NCBI GenBank assembly: GCA_028279345.1
Contig: JANQNY010000080.1
Location: 41,098 to 105,097, forward strand
DNA length: 64,000 bases
Direction: 5' to 3'
From: Geminicoccaceae bacterium
GTDB taxonomy: Bacteria; Pseudomonadota; Alphaproteobacteria; Geminicoccales; Geminicoccaceae
Shown here: positions 1-8,702 of the stretch, in pieces
Numbering within the stretch: position 1 is the first letter of the stretch
How the letters are laid out: every line of letters begins with the position of its first letter
Position numbers and translations under genes: made by a program
The notes under the pieces: model-generated
Seen by the model: only the letters and a program-made list of their open reading frames with translations
Told to the model about the DNA's origin: nothing
Databases searched by the model: none

Positions 1-4
1 GGCG

Positions 5-787
5 GTGTCCGAGGCGGTCCTGTTGGATCGACGTGACGGCTGGGCGCGGCTCACGCTGAACCGTCCGGAACGCCTCAATGCATTCAATCAGCAGCTGCAC
101 GAGGCGCTGCGCGCGGCGCTCGACACGGTGAAGCGCGAGGGACTGCGCGCGGTGGTCCTCACCGGTGCCGGAAGGGCCTTCTCGGCGGGGCAGGATCTTG
201 CCGACCCTGCCTTCCCGACCGACGAGGACGCGAACATCGGGCCGATCCTCGAACGATGGTACAACCCGCTCGTGTTGCAGCTGCGGGCCCTGCCGATGCC
301 GGTCGTGGCCGCGGTGACCGGTATCGCTGCCGGTGCCGGCGCCAATCTCGCGTTGGCCTGCGACGTCGTCGTGGCCGGCCGCAACGCGCGCTTCATTCAA
401 GCCTTCGCCCGCCTGGGTTTGGTGCCGGATGCCGGCGGTAGCTGGACGCTCGTCCACAAGCTCGGCGAGGCACGGGCCATGGGCTTGGCGTTGACGGGCG
501 AGCCATTGTCGGGGGAAGCGGCGGCCGAATGGGGGTTGATCTGGCGCGCGGTGGACGACGGTGACGTCCTGAGCGTCGCCGAGGACCTCGCTGCACGCTT
601 CGCGCGCGGGCCGACCCGAGGCTATGCGCTCACCAAGCGGGCCATCCACGCAGCCGCCGGCAACGACCTTGCGCAACAGTTGGCGCTGGAGGCCGAGCTT
701 CAGCAAGCGGCCGGTCGCACCGTCGACTATGCTGAAGGCGTGCGCGCGTTCTTAGCCAAACGCGAGCCCGAGTTCGGTGGCTACTGA
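5..787 (+). CDS. paaG: PaaG-like enoyl-CoA hydratase/isomerase
   Basis: Crotonase-fold protein of 260 residues, the normal length for the family. It has the oxyanion-hole region VAAVTGIAAGAG (about 101-112) and the LGLVPDAGG stretch, where Asp142 lines up with the catalytic aspartate of PaaG, the ring-epoxide isomerase (1,2-epoxyphenylacetyl-CoA to oxepin-CoA) of aerobic phenylacetate degradation. A PaaI thioesterase gene follows 18 bases later, which supports this assignment over a beta-oxidation hydratase. The GTG start lies at the very edge of the window, so an upstream start cannot be excluded. The rest of the paa cluster, if present, lies outside the window to the left. Confidence 0.85.
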   Translation: MSEAVLLDRRDGWARLTLNRPERLNAFNQQLHEALRAALDTVKREGLRAVVLTGAGRAFSAGQDLADPAFPTDEDANIGPILERWYNPLVLQLRALPMPVVAAVTGIAAGAGANLALACDVVVAGRNARFIQAFARLGLVPDAGGSWTLVHKLGEARAMGLALTGEPLSGEAAAEWGLIWRAVDDGDVLSVAEDLAARFARGPTRGYALTKRAIHAAAGNDLAQQLALEAELQQAAGRTVDYAEGVRAFLAKREPEFGGY

Positions 788-805
788 GCGGAGGCGGTGC
801 CAGCC

Positions 806-1255
806 ATGACGGACGAGGACGCCCGAGCCACGGCGTTGCGCTGCGCGGCGGCGATGTGGTCCGCGGACGCCTGCTCGCGGCAGCTCGGCATGGCGCTGGT
901 TGAGGTCGAGCCCGGCCGTGCGGTGGTCGAGATGCCCATCGAAGCGGAAATGACCAACGGCCACGGCATCGGCCACGGCGGCGTGATCTTCGCGCTCGCC
1001 GACAGCGCCTTCGGCTTCGCCGCCAACAGCCGCGACCGGCGCCATGTGGCGCATACCGCATCGATCCTCTTCTTGCGGCCGGTTGCCGCGGGCAGCCGGC
1101 TCCGCGCAGAGGCGCTGGAACGGACGCTGAGCGGACGCAGCGGCATCGTCGACGTCACGGTGACCGACGAGATGGGTGAGGTCGTGGCGGAGTTTCGAGG
1201 CGTGAGCCGAACCACCGGCGACGCCGTCCTCGGCGCCGACGGTGACGACGGCTGA
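806..1255 (+). CDS. paaI: PaaI-type acyl-CoA thioesterase
   Basis: Single hotdog-domain protein of 149 residues with the PaaI signature HGIGHGGVIFALADSAFGFAANS, holding the Gly-rich turn and the acidic residue that activates water. PaaI hydrolyses ring-hydroxylated phenylacetyl-CoA and rescues trapped CoA in the phenylacetate pathway. ATG 806 is chosen because GGAG at 790-793 lies a normal distance upstream; a GTG at 797 would sit almost on top of that site. Cotranscribed with the PaaG-like gene. Confidence 0.85.
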   Translation: MTDEDARATALRCAAAMWSADACSRQLGMALVEVEPGRAVVEMPIEAEMTNGHGIGHGGVIFALADSAFGFAANSRDRRHVAHTASILFLRPVAAGSRLRAEALERTLSGRSGIVDVTVTDEMGEVVAEFRGVSRTTGDAVLGADGDDG

Positions 1256-1850
1256 GCTCAGCCACGGTGCGCGTGCCATCGGCAGCGACAGCCACAATCT
1301 CGTTGGGAACCAGCGTGTGCGTGCGCCAGCGGTTGCAGTGACCTCGTTGAGGGCCTGGTTGATCTTGCGGATCAGCGATGGGGCGCTGCAGCGGCATGAC
1401 GAAGCTTCCGGCACTGCCGACGGCGATCGTGTCGTCCGGCGCAAGTTGCACGTCGAAGGCACAGTCGGCACCCTCGAGAGTCAGCGTGAGGGCGATGTCG
1501 TGGCTCAGCAAGAGCTGCTGCATGACGACGCCGAAGTTGGTCAGACGCATGCCCTCCTGCGCCTTGTTGGCGGGCGCATCCAACGCGTTGAGAACGGTGC
1601 GGCCGGTCGGTTAGCCGGCGAACCCGGGGGCGTTGAAGCCGTCGGCGTACGTCGCAGGCGCGAGGCGCCCAAGCGGTTGATGCGTGACGGTGAGCCGGCT
1701 CGGCGTTGGGCGCGGACCGCGCAACGTCCCGTTCATGACGCCTTGGATACAGCTCACCGGGACCGCAGCAGGCGGAGTAATAGCGCTGCTCAGTGCAGTA
1801 GAAGGTACAGCACCGAGCAGCGCGAAGCCGACAAACACCGCCTTCAACAT
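1255..1850 (-). pseudogene. broken gene for a small secreted protein
   Basis: On the minus strand an ATG at 1850 opens a clear signal peptide (MLKAVFVGFALLGAVPSTALS), but the frame meets TAA at 1611-1613 after 79 codons. The same frame then runs on without a stop through a protein-like stretch (GMRLTNFGVVMQQLLLSHDIAL, about 1560-1495) to near the end of paaI. A neighbouring frame also looks protein-like around 1370-1440 (IRKINQALNEVTATA), which suggests frameshifts as well. I read this as one decayed gene for an exported protein of roughly 190 residues. The family is not recognised; sequencing error instead of decay is possible. Confidence 0.4.
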
Positions 1851-1871
1851 AGCACACTCTCAATAAATTCG

Positions 1872-1897
1872 TTGCAGTGCAAAATACAGAACTGCAA
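1872..1897. promoter_or_regulatory. palindromic operator-like site TTGCAGTGCAA
   Basis: TTGCAGTGCAA (1872-1882) is a perfect palindrome around one base, and TTGCAGT (1872-1878) also pairs with ACTGCAA (1891-1897). It lies 22-47 bases upstream of the minus-strand start at 1850, in an AT-rich gap (1851-2147) that otherwise shows no gene. The TGC-rich form resembles sites described for PhaR-type regulators of polyhydroxyalkanoate genes; that link is an inference. Confidence 0.3.
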
Positions 1898-2147
1898 GTC
1901 AGTAACATGTTCATGATATCTCCGTTATCTCGCTCGCATGTGATGCGTATCACTGGGCCGTGAAGAACCTGTCGTGCTTTCGAGTAACCCCGCGTGTCGC
2001 GGTCGCCTGGCGATGTCGCTGGCGGAGACGGCGGCCGAAGCCCACCGCTCGTGTGCGGCGCGACGCGGCTGCTTAAGGCGCGTCGGGCTTGGCGGGCAAA
2101 GCCGAACGGGTCAGATAGGCGACCGTCCACCAAGCGAGGCGACCGCC

Positions 2148-2564
2148 ATGGCCCACTGGCTCTTCAAGACCGAACCCGGAGATTACTCCTGGGATGAGTT
2201 CGTCGCCGACGGACGGACGGACTGGGACGGCGTCAAGAACCACCAGGCCGCCAATAACATGCGGGCGATGCGGCTGGGCGAGCGCGCCTTCTTCTACCGC
2301 TCGGTCAAGGATCCGGCGGTCTTGGGGATCATGGAGGTCGTCGGTGAAGCCTTTCCGGATCCGGACGACCCGAAGGGCAAGTTCGTGCGCGTGGAGCTGG
2401 CGCCCATCGCGCCGTTGGCGGAGCCCGTGTCGCTGGCGGCCATCAAGGCGGACCCGCGGCTCGCCGATCTAGCCCTCGTCCGCCAATCCCGCCTCTCCGT
2501 AATGCCCGTGAGCGACGAACATTGGGCGCTGATCTGCAACATGGGCGGTCGATCGGACGATTAG
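2148..2564 (+). CDS. EVE domain protein
   Basis: Protein of 138 residues that begins with the diagnostic EVE start MAHWLFKTEPGDYSWDEF and continues with WDGVKNHQAANNMRAM and GERAFFYRS, so the single PUA-like EVE domain fills the whole protein. EVE domains are thought to bind modified bases in nucleic acid; bacterial single-domain members have no settled role. ATG 2148 is used because the family begins exactly here; the frame is open further upstream but that part looks non-coding. It stands alone, converging on the phn transporter genes. Confidence 0.88.
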   Translation: MAHWLFKTEPGDYSWDEFVADGRTDWDGVKNHQAANNMRAMRLGERAFFYRSVKDPAVLGIMEVVGEAFPDPDDPKGKFVRVELAPIAPLAEPVSLAAIKADPRLADLALVRQSRLSVMPVSDEHWALICNMGGRSDD

Positions 2565-2589
2565 CTCTGCCAGCTCACGGCGCCGCCGT

Positions 2590-3405
2590 TCAGCTCACAG
2601 CGGCGCGCACCTGGGCGGACACCCATTCGCTCACGATCACCGTTACCAGGATGCAAAGCAGGATCAGCGTCACCTGCGGCCACGCTAGGACGTTCAAAGA
2701 CGCTTGGAGCTGCAGGCCGATGCCGCCGGCGCCGACCAGGCCGAGGATGGTCGATTCGCGGATGTTGATGTCCCAGCGAAAGACGCTGATGCCGACGAAG
2801 GCGGGCAGAATCTGCGGTACAATGGCGTAGTCGACGATCTGCGCCGGCGAGGCGCCCGTCGCGCGCACGGCCTCGACCTGGCTCTCGTCGACCTCCTCGA
2901 TCGCCTCGTAGAGGAGCTTGCCGATGAAGCCGATCGAGCGGAGCCCGATGGCGATGATCCCCGCCAGCACGCCCGGCCCGATGATCGCCACCAGCAAGAG
3001 CGCCCAGATCAACGAGTTGATCGAGCGCGAGGCGACGATGATGAAGAGCGCCACGGGCCGCACCAGCCAAGCGCTGGGCGTCGTGTTGCGGGCTGCCATG
3101 AAGGCGGTCGGCACCGCGAGGACGATGCCGAGCAGCGTCCCCAACGTCGCAATGTTCAAAGTGTCCCAGAGCGGCCACCACAAGCGCTCGATGTAGGACC
3201 AGCGTGGTGGCCACATGCGGTCGCCGATATCAACGGCCTGCACCGGTGCATCCCAGACAAACGCCCAGATCGTGGTCTCGGTCATCACTTGCCAGCACCA
3301 GACGAAGAGCGCCACCGTGGCGAAGAGGAGCGCCCACCGGAGCCACTCCTCGCGGCTCGTCCGCCGGGTCCAGATGCGCGTGTCGCCACGGTCGACCGTC
3401 GGCAT
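2590..3405 (-). CDS. phnE: phosphonate/phosphite ABC permease (second)
   Basis: Inner-membrane permease of 271 residues with about six hydrophobic segments and the binding-protein-dependent permease loop [21 protein letters not shown], which contacts the ATPase. Family features of PhnE are also seen in LRSIGFIGKLLYEAIEEVDESQVEA and in ILGLVGAGGIG. It is the last gene of the phnD-phnC-phnE-phnE operon; its ATG shares one base with the TGA of the preceding permease gene (TGATG). The two permeases probably form a heterodimeric channel for phosphonate, phosphite or a similar oxyanion. Confidence 0.88.
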   Translation of the reverse strand: MPTVDRGDTRIWTRRTSREEWLRWALLFATVALFVWCWQVMTETTIWAFVWDAPVQAVDIGDRMWPPRWSYIERLWWPLWDTLNIATLGTLLGIVLAVPTAFMAARNTTPSAWLVRPVALFIIVASRSINSLIWALLLVAIIGPGVLAGIIAIGLRSIGFIGKLLYEAIEEVDESQVEAVRATGASPAQIVDYAIVPQILPAFVGISVFRWDINIRESTILGLVGAGGIGLQLQASLNVLAWPQVTLILLCILVTVIVSEWVSAQVRAAVS

Positions 3406-4208
3406 CAGTTGAGCCGCCTGCGGATCAGGCTCGAGCTGTATTCGGCCGCCATGACGATGAGGATGATGAGGAGCAGGATCGCCCCGGCACTGTCGTACTC
3501 GTAGCGGTCGATCGCCGTGTTGAGCGTGGCGCCGATGCCACCCGCGCCGACGATGCCGATCACGGCGGATTCGCGGAAGTTGATGTCGAGCCGGTAGAGC
3601 GAGAGCCCGATCAGCCGCGGCATGACCTGCGGCTGAACAGCGTAGTTGACGACCTGGCTCCACGACGCCCCTGTCGCGCGGACCGCTTCGACCTGGCGCC
3701 AATCGATGTCCTCGATGTCCTCCGCGAGCAGCTTGGCGAGAAAGCCGATGGTCGCGAAGCTCAACGTCAAGAAGCCGGCGAACGGGCCGAAGCCGAACAT
3801 CGCCACGAAGAAGATGGCGATGATGACCTCCTGGAAGGTCCGCGACAGCGTGATGATCGCGCGACACAGCAGGTAGACCGGCAGCGGCGCCAGGTTGCGG
3901 GCGGCGCCGATGCCGATCGGCACGGAGATGAGACAACCCACCACGGTCGAGGTGACCGTCATCGTCAGGCTCTCCACGAGCCCGTCCCAGATGGCGTTGC
4001 CGCGGCTGATGAAGTCGGGCGTCAGGAAGCCTTCGACGAAGCGCCAGCCGCGGTCCAGGCCGACGACGATCCGCGCCGGATCGACCGGCACGCTGGCGGC
4101 GGCGAGGATGAGGTAGACGATAGCACCGCCGTAGATCGCGAGCCGCCAGCGGTCGTTCTTGATGAGCACCGGCGGCCGGCGCCACTTGCGCGCGGCGGCC
4201 GCGCTCAC
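3405..4208 (-). CDS. phnE: phosphonate/phosphite ABC permease (first)
   Basis: Permease of 267 residues, paralogous to the next gene, with the ATPase-contact loop [21 protein letters not shown] and the PhnE-type segment [24 protein letters not shown] 4208 is chosen because it overlaps the phnC stop by four bases (GTGA), the usual coupling in this operon; a longer frame to 4289 would run deep into phnC. Two permease genes in tandem are common in PhnCDE1E2 systems for phosphonates, phosphite or phosphate analogues. Confidence 0.88.
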   Translation of the reverse strand: MSAAAARKWRRPPVLIKNDRWRLAIYGGAIVYLILAAASVPVDPARIVVGLDRGWRFVEGFLTPDFISRGNAIWDGLVESLTMTVTSTVVGCLISVPIGIGAARNLAPLPVYLLCRAIITLSRTFQEVIIAIFFVAMFGFGPFAGFLTLSFATIGFLAKLLAEDIEDIDWRQVEAVRATGASWSQVVNYAVQPQVMPRLIGLSLYRLDINFRESAVIGIVGAGGIGATLNTAIDRYEYDSAGAILLLIILIVMAAEYSSSLIRRRLN

Positions 4209-5026
4209 CTGAGGCCCGCCATCCGTTCCTCGGCGCGCTCGGCCGCCTCGGCCGCGTCCTCGACGGCGGTCGCCCGCATCATCGTCCAATCCTCCTCGCC
4301 GTAGATCGTCGTCAGCACGCCGTCGTCGAGTGCTGCGGGCGGACCGTCGAACACGACCGCGCCGGCCCTGAGGCCGATGATGCGGTCGACGAACATCTGC
4401 GCCAGCATGACGTCGTGGATGTTGATGATGGCGGAGAGCTGGCGCTCCTCGCAGACGTCGCGGATGAGCCGCATGATCTGCCGCGAGGTCTTCGGGTCCA
4501 GGGACGCCGTCGGCTCGTCGACCAGCAGAAGCTCGGGGTTCTGCTGGAGCGCGCGCGCGATGCCGACGCGTTGGCGCTGACCACCGGACAGCTCGTCGGC
4601 GCGCTTGTCGAACTGATCGCCGAGCCCCACCCGTTCCAAGAGCGCGAAGGCTTGATCGACATCGGCCTGGGGAAAGCGCCGCGTCAGGCTCTGCCAGAAG
4701 GGGACGTAGCCGAGCCGTCCCGACAGCACGTTCTCCATCACCGTCAGCCGTTCGACCAGCGCGTACTCCTGGAAGATCATGCCCATGCGGCGACGGACGC
4801 GGCGGAGCTCTCGTCGGCCCACGCGGGCGACATCGACACCCTCGAACAGGATGCGCCCGCCAGTCGGCGGCACCAGCCGGTTGACGCAGCGGATGAGCGT
4901 CGACTTGCCGGCGCCGGACGGGCCGATCAGGCCGATGAGCTGGCCCGGCTCGAGGACGAACGAGACCTGCCGGAGCGCGTGGTCACCGGTCCGGTAGGTC
5001 TTGTCGAGCTGCTCGATGGTGAGCAT
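4205..5026 (-). CDS. phnC: phosphonate ABC transporter ATPase
   Basis: ABC ATPase of 273 residues with Walker [10 protein letters not shown] (35-43), signature LSGGQRQR, Walker [13 protein letters not shown] and the switch histidine in NIHDV. The match to PhnC is good over the first 245 residues; the last 30 residues ([18 protein letters not shown]) form a charged helical tail beyond the usual end. It energises import through the two permeases encoded downstream and follows phnD by 36 bases. No C-P lyase genes are in the window, so the substrate may be phosphite or a phosphonate degraded elsewhere. Confidence 0.9.
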   Translation of the reverse strand: MLTIEQLDKTYRTGDHALRQVSFVLEPGQLIGLIGPSGAGKSTLIRCVNRLVPPTGGRILFEGVDVARVGRRELRRVRRRMGMIFQEYALVERLTVMENVLSGRLGYVPFWQSLTRRFPQADVDQAFALLERVGLGDQFDKRADELSGGQRQRVGIARALQQNPELLLVDEPTASLDPKTSRQIMRLIRDVCEERQLSAIINIHDVMLAQMFVDRIIGLRAGAVVFDGPPAALDDGVLTTIYGEEDWTMMRATAVEDAAEAAERAEERMAGLR

Positions 5027-5062
5027 GGCGGACGCCGGCGCCGCTTGGGGCGCCGGCAGGCC

Positions 5063-6022
5063 TCAACGGCAAGCGTAGGTGACCTCGTTCGCCTCGTCGA
5101 TTTGCCGGATGACGGCCCAGTCGTCCTTGAAGCTGATCTCGATGAACTGGTCCTCGCCGTTCTTGCCGAACTCCTCCGCCAGCGCCGAGCCTTCCCAGGG
5201 GAAGGTGAAGAACGCCTCCTTGATCTTCTCCTGGAGCTCGGGGGCAAGGTTGTAGACGACGCCATAGCCCGACGTGGGGAAGGTCTGCGAGGTGTAGAGC
5301 ACCACGAAGTCATCCGGCGCGACCACCTCGCGCTCGATCATCCGCGCCTTGACCGAGTTGGCGATGGTGGCGACCTCGTAGTCGCGGTTGGCGACGCCGA
5401 GGATCGAGTTGTCGTGCTTGCCGGAAAACTGCACGTCGTAGTCGTCGCCGGAAGTCATCCCGAACTCCGACTTGATCAGCGCGGTGGGCGCCTTGAAGCC
5501 GCTGTTCGAGGTCTCGGAGGTGTGGGTGAGGGTGCGGCCCTTGATATCCTCGACGCTCTCGATGCCCGAGTCCGGGTAGGTGATGATCTCCATCTCATAG
5601 CCGTAGGAGCCGTCGGCGCCGGCCATCATCGCGAAGGGCCTGAAGCCCGCGCAGGCGACGGCAATCGGGTTCGAGCCGGTGTTGAAGGCGGCGACATGGA
5701 GCCGGCCCGCGCGCATCGCCTCGAGCTGGGCGGCGTTGGACTGTACCGGGAAGAACTGCACGCTCTTGCCGGTGACCTCCGCCATGTGGTCGAGGAAGCC
5801 CGCCCAGACGTCGGCGTAGACGGCCGGGTCCTCGACGGGCGTGTAGGCGAAAATCAACGTGTCGGGGTCGATCCACTCGCTCGGGTCGGTCGGGATGTCG
5901 GCGACGAGGTCACCGTCCTCATCCGTGAAGCGCGGATCGAGCGCAAAATCTGCGGCGACAGGCGCGCTCAGCAGCACCGCGATGGCTGCGGCGACGCCGG
6001 CAAGCGGTCGAGAACAAAACAT
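5063..6022 (-). CDS. phnD: phosphonate/phosphite-binding periplasmic protein
   Basis: Protein of 319 residues with a Sec signal peptide (LAGVAAAIAVLLSAPVAA, cleavage near 24) and a PhnD-type fold: FAYTPVEDPAVYADVWAGF, then the ligand-loop region HVAAFNTGSNPIAVACAGF and SNSGFKAP, and the C-terminal half YTSQTFPTSGYGVVYNL. It captures the substrate in the periplasm and hands it to the PhnE channel. First gene of the operon; a promoter is expected in 6023-6156. A perfect palindrome CGCGATGATCGCG (6060-6072) lies there but does not resemble a Pho box. Confidence 0.88.
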   Translation of the reverse strand: MFCSRPLAGVAAAIAVLLSAPVAADFALDPRFTDEDGDLVADIPTDPSEWIDPDTLIFAYTPVEDPAVYADVWAGFLDHMAEVTGKSVQFFPVQSNAAQLEAMRAGRLHVAAFNTGSNPIAVACAGFRPFAMMAGADGSYGYEMEIITYPDSGIESVEDIKGRTLTHTSETSNSGFKAPTALIKSEFGMTSGDDYDVQFSGKHDNSILGVANRDYEVATIANSVKARMIEREVVAPDDFVVLYTSQTFPTSGYGVVYNLAPELQEKIKEAFFTFPWEGSALAEEFGKNGEDQFIEISFKDDWAVIRQIDEANEVTYACR

Positions 6023-6156
6023 GGATCGGCCCTCCGATGCGTTCGATTGCCGCGAACCTCGCGATGATCGCGGTCCCGCGGAGTGATCCGACGTTCGTAG
6101 CGTGCGCCTCCGCTAGGCGCCAGACCTTGGCGCAGGATGGCGAGCGTGATCCCTGA

Positions 6157-6525
6157 TCAGCGGCATTCGGCAGGCGCCGGGCGCGTGCAGACGTAGGCGC
6201 CGATCGCCAGGAACAGCAGACCCACCACGACCAGAACCCAGAGCGGCAGCTCTGTTGTGAAGACGAGGATCAGGAAGCTCCCGGCCATGCCCACGGCCGA
6301 GAGCAGCTTGCCGTGCCAGGGGATGGCGCCGTGCTCTTGCCAAGCCTGGAGACTAGGGCCGAAACGTGGATGCTCGAGGAGCCAGCGGCGCGCATCGGGT
6401 GAGCCGCGCGTGAAGGCCCAAAGCGCGACGAGCAGAAACGGCACCGTCGGGACAAGGGGCATCCAGACGCCGGCGAAGGCTGCGGCCACGGTCAACCACC
6501 CGATCGCCAACCAGAACCGCTGCAT
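6157..6525 (-). CDS. YbaN family (DUF454) inner-membrane protein
   Basis: Small membrane protein of 122 residues with four hydrophobic stretches and the DUF454 features WLTVAAAFAGVWMPLVPTVPFLLVALWAF, then RRWLLEHPRFGPSLQAWQEHGAIP and the final helix pair. YbaN-like proteins are widespread in Proteobacteria but their role is unknown. It is oriented with the phn operon and phoD but separated from both by about 90-135 bases, so it may have its own promoter. Confidence 0.85.
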   Translation of the reverse strand: MQRFWLAIGWLTVAAAFAGVWMPLVPTVPFLLVALWAFTRGSPDARRWLLEHPRFGPSLQAWQEHGAIPWHGKLLSAVGMAGSFLILVFTTELPLWVLVVVGLLFLAIGAYVCTRPAPAECR

Positions 6526-6613
6526 CGTGCCACTCCGCCACTAGGCGCGTGGTGGCAGAGACGCTGCGTGGGATCAAGCACGGGCGCCGCAGCACCGCGC
6601 TCGTCCCTCGTCG

Positions 6614-8191
6614 TCAAGCTTCGGGCGTCAGCTCCTGGGTGAAGAGGGTTGCGCCATCCAGGTCCTTGAGCGTCACGGTCATCACCTCCGTCTCGCCGTC
6701 GATGTCGACCTGCCCGAAGAACTGCATTCCGGCGCTCGGCGGCAGGTTGCGCTGCCCCTCCTCAGGCGCCTTCACGAACACGACCTCGGGGCCGAAGGTG
6801 TTGTCGAGGTCGTTCGGCCCGAACGTGCCCGCGTTGAGCGGACCCGAGACAAACTCCCAGAAGGGCTTGAACGCCTGGTATTGCGCGTTTGCCGGGTCGT
6901 AACGATGGGCGGCGGTGTAGTGGACGTCGGCGGTGAGCCAGACGACGTTCTTGATGTCCTGGTCGCGGATGAAGGTGAGGAGCTCGGCGAACTCGAGCTC
7001 GCGGCCGAGCGGCGGGCCGTCGCCATTGGCGCCGTTCTCAAAGGCCGTCTCGCCGTCGCGGACGACGAGGCCGAGGGGCATGTCCGAGGCGATGACTTTC
7101 CAGGTCGCATCGGAGTTCCAGAGGCTCCGCTTGAGCCAGTCGAGCTGCTCGCGGCCGAGCAGCGCCGTCTCGGGGCCCATCTCGGGCTGGTCGTTCGCCG
7201 TGTTGGGGCCGCGGTAGCTGCGCTTGTCGATGCGGAAGATCTCGAGCGACGGCCCCCAGCCGAACCGCTGATAGAGCCGGTCGACCTCGCCGGCGCCGGC
7301 CGGTCGGACCGGCATGTATTCGAGAAACGCGCGGCTGCCGCGCGCCGCCAGGAGCGCCACCGACCGTTCCTTGTAGCGGTCGTCCTCCAGGATCTCGGTC
7401 GGATACCAGTTGTTGGTGACCTCGTGGTCGTCCCACTGCGCGAACATCGGCACCTCGGCGTTGAAGGCGCGCAGATTGTCGTCCATCAGGTTGTACGCGT
7501 AGTTCATGCGGAACTCGTCGAGGGTCTCGGCGACCTTGGCCTTCTCCTCGATGATGATGTTCTTCCAGAGCGTGCCGTCGGGCTGCTCCTTTTCCGCCTC
7601 GATCGGGTTGTCGGCGTAGATCGTGTCGCCCGAGTGGATGAAGAATTCGGGCTCGACCTGGCGCATCGCCTCATAGATGCGCATGCCGCCGAAGTCCGGG
7701 TTGATGCCCCAGCCCTGGCCCGCCGTGTCGCCCGACCAGACGAAACGGATGTCGCGCCGGGTCGCTGGTGGCGTGCGGAAACGTGCAACGACCGGTTCAC
7801 TGGCGACGTTGACGTCGCCGAGGTCGGTGCAGCCGACCCGGCAGAAAACGTGCTGGTCGGCCGGCAGACCCTGGAGATCGAGCTTCGCCGTGAAACCGGT
7901 GTCCTCGAGCGCCGCGGGGCCGGGGACGATATGGCTGTCCGCGAAGCTCTCCGTCGTCGCCCACTCGACCATCATGCGGCCGGGCCGGTTGGCGCGCGTC
8001 CAGATGATGGCGCGATCGCCCGCCAGGTCGCCCATCTGTACGCCATAGGGCAGTGCGATGCGCTGCCGCAGCACCGTCGTCTGCGCCACCGCCAGCTTCG
8101 GCGCCAGGGCCGCTGCGAGCCCGCTCGCCGCCGAGGCGCGCATCAACGATCGCCGGCTCCAGGTCCAACGCGTCATCCCAGGTTCTCCCAT
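6614..8191 (-). CDS. phoD: PhoD-type alkaline phosphatase, Tat-exported
   Basis: Protein of 525 residues with a twin-arginine signal (SRRSLMRAS at about 12-20, then a hydrophobic stretch ending LAVAQ). The body has PhoD landmarks: GVQMGDLAGDRAIIWTRA in the N-terminal domain, then metal-site motifs SGDTAGQG, IHSGDTIYAD, WDDHEVTNNW and, near the C terminus, WLTADVHYTAAHRYDP. PhoD is a Ca/Fe phosphodiesterase-phosphomonoesterase acting outside the cytoplasm to release phosphate from organic esters. An alternative ATG at 8176 would keep the Tat motif. Its closeness to the phn operon points to a phosphorus-scavenging region. Confidence 0.92.
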   Translation of the reverse strand: MGEPGMTRWTWSRRSLMRASAASGLAAALAPKLAVAQTTVLRQRIALPYGVQMGDLAGDRAIIWTRANRPGRMMVEWATTESFADSHIVPGPAALEDTGFTAKLDLQGLPADQHVFCRVGCTDLGDVNVASEPVVARFRTPPATRRDIRFVWSGDTAGQGWGINPDFGGMRIYEAMRQVEPEFFIHSGDTIYADNPIEAEKEQPDGTLWKNIIIEEKAKVAETLDEFRMNYAYNLMDDNLRAFNAEVPMFAQWDDHEVTNNWYPTEILEDDRYKERSVALLAARGSRAFLEYMPVRPAGAGEVDRLYQRFGWGPSLEIFRIDKRSYRGPNTANDQPEMGPETALLGREQLDWLKRSLWNSDATWKVIASDMPLGLVVRDGETAFENGANGDGPPLGRELEFAELLTFIRDQDIKNVVWLTADVHYTAAHRYDPANAQYQAFKPFWEFVSGPLNAGTFGPNDLDNTFGPEVVFVKAPEEGQRNLPPSAGMQFFGQVDIDGETEVMTVTLKDLDGATLFTQELTPEA

Positions 8192-8273
8192 CCCAATGCA
8201 ACCCGAAGGCGTTCATGCCGTCGGACTGTGAGCGGCTCGTGACAGACGGCGCCGAGCACCGCGGACTAGAGCC

Positions 8274-8702
8274 TCAGCCCAGCCGATCGAGGAGCTTGAG
8301 CGTCCGGCTGTCGGGCGCGCCGTCGAAAAACCGGTCGAGCGCAGCGATGAACGGCGCCGGCTCGTCCGCGACTTCGGCAAAGAGCGTCATCGACGAGCGA
8401 AGCTTGATCGCATCGATCGGGCCGAAGACGGTCTCGGCATCGCCGGGTGCGGCGGCGGCCAGACGCGTCGCTTCGACCAGCCGGGCGCCGAGCGTGGGAT
8501 GGGCCAGAAAGGCGCGCGCCTCCTCGCCGGAGCGGATGGCGTAGCGCTGCGCCGTGGCGCTCGAGCCGAGCCCGTCGAGCTGCGGGAACACGAACCACAT
8601 CCAGTGGCTGCGCTTCTGGCCAGCGCCTAGCTCGGCCGTGACGCGCTCCCACACCGGGTCTTGGGCGACAACGAAACGTTCGAGCTCGAACGGGTCAGTC
8701 AT
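8274..8702 (-). CDS. DUF1810 protein, copy 1
   Basis: Protein of 142 residues matching the DUF1810 family along its full length: FELERFVVAQDPVWERVTAELGAGQKRSHWMWFVFPQ at the N terminus, then QRYAIRSGEEARAFLAHPTLGARL and the C-terminal LRSSMTLFAEVADEP region. The function of DUF1810 is not known. Its ATG overlaps the stop of the second copy by four bases (ATGA), so both copies and the SDR upstream form a translationally coupled operon. Confidence 0.85.
   Translation of the reverse strand: MTDPFELERFVVAQDPVWERVTAELGAGQKRSHWMWFVFPQLDGLGSSATAQRYAIRSGEEARAFLAHPTLGARLVEATRLAAAAPGDAETVFGPIDAIKLRSSMTLFAEVADEPAPFIAALDRFFDGAPDSRTLKLLDRLG

Noticed and set aside
1242..1916. Plus-strand ORF over the broken secreted gene
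   Set aside because: The signal peptide and protein-like character lie on the minus strand; the plus-strand translation is featureless.
4415..6067. Long plus-strand open frame opposite phnC and phnD
   Set aside because: Arg/Asp-rich shadow of the real minus-strand genes; no motif.
6060..6072. Palindrome CGCGATGATCGCG upstream of phnD as a Pho box
   Set aside because: Lacks the direct-repeat form of Pho boxes; short GC palindromes are expected by chance in this genome.
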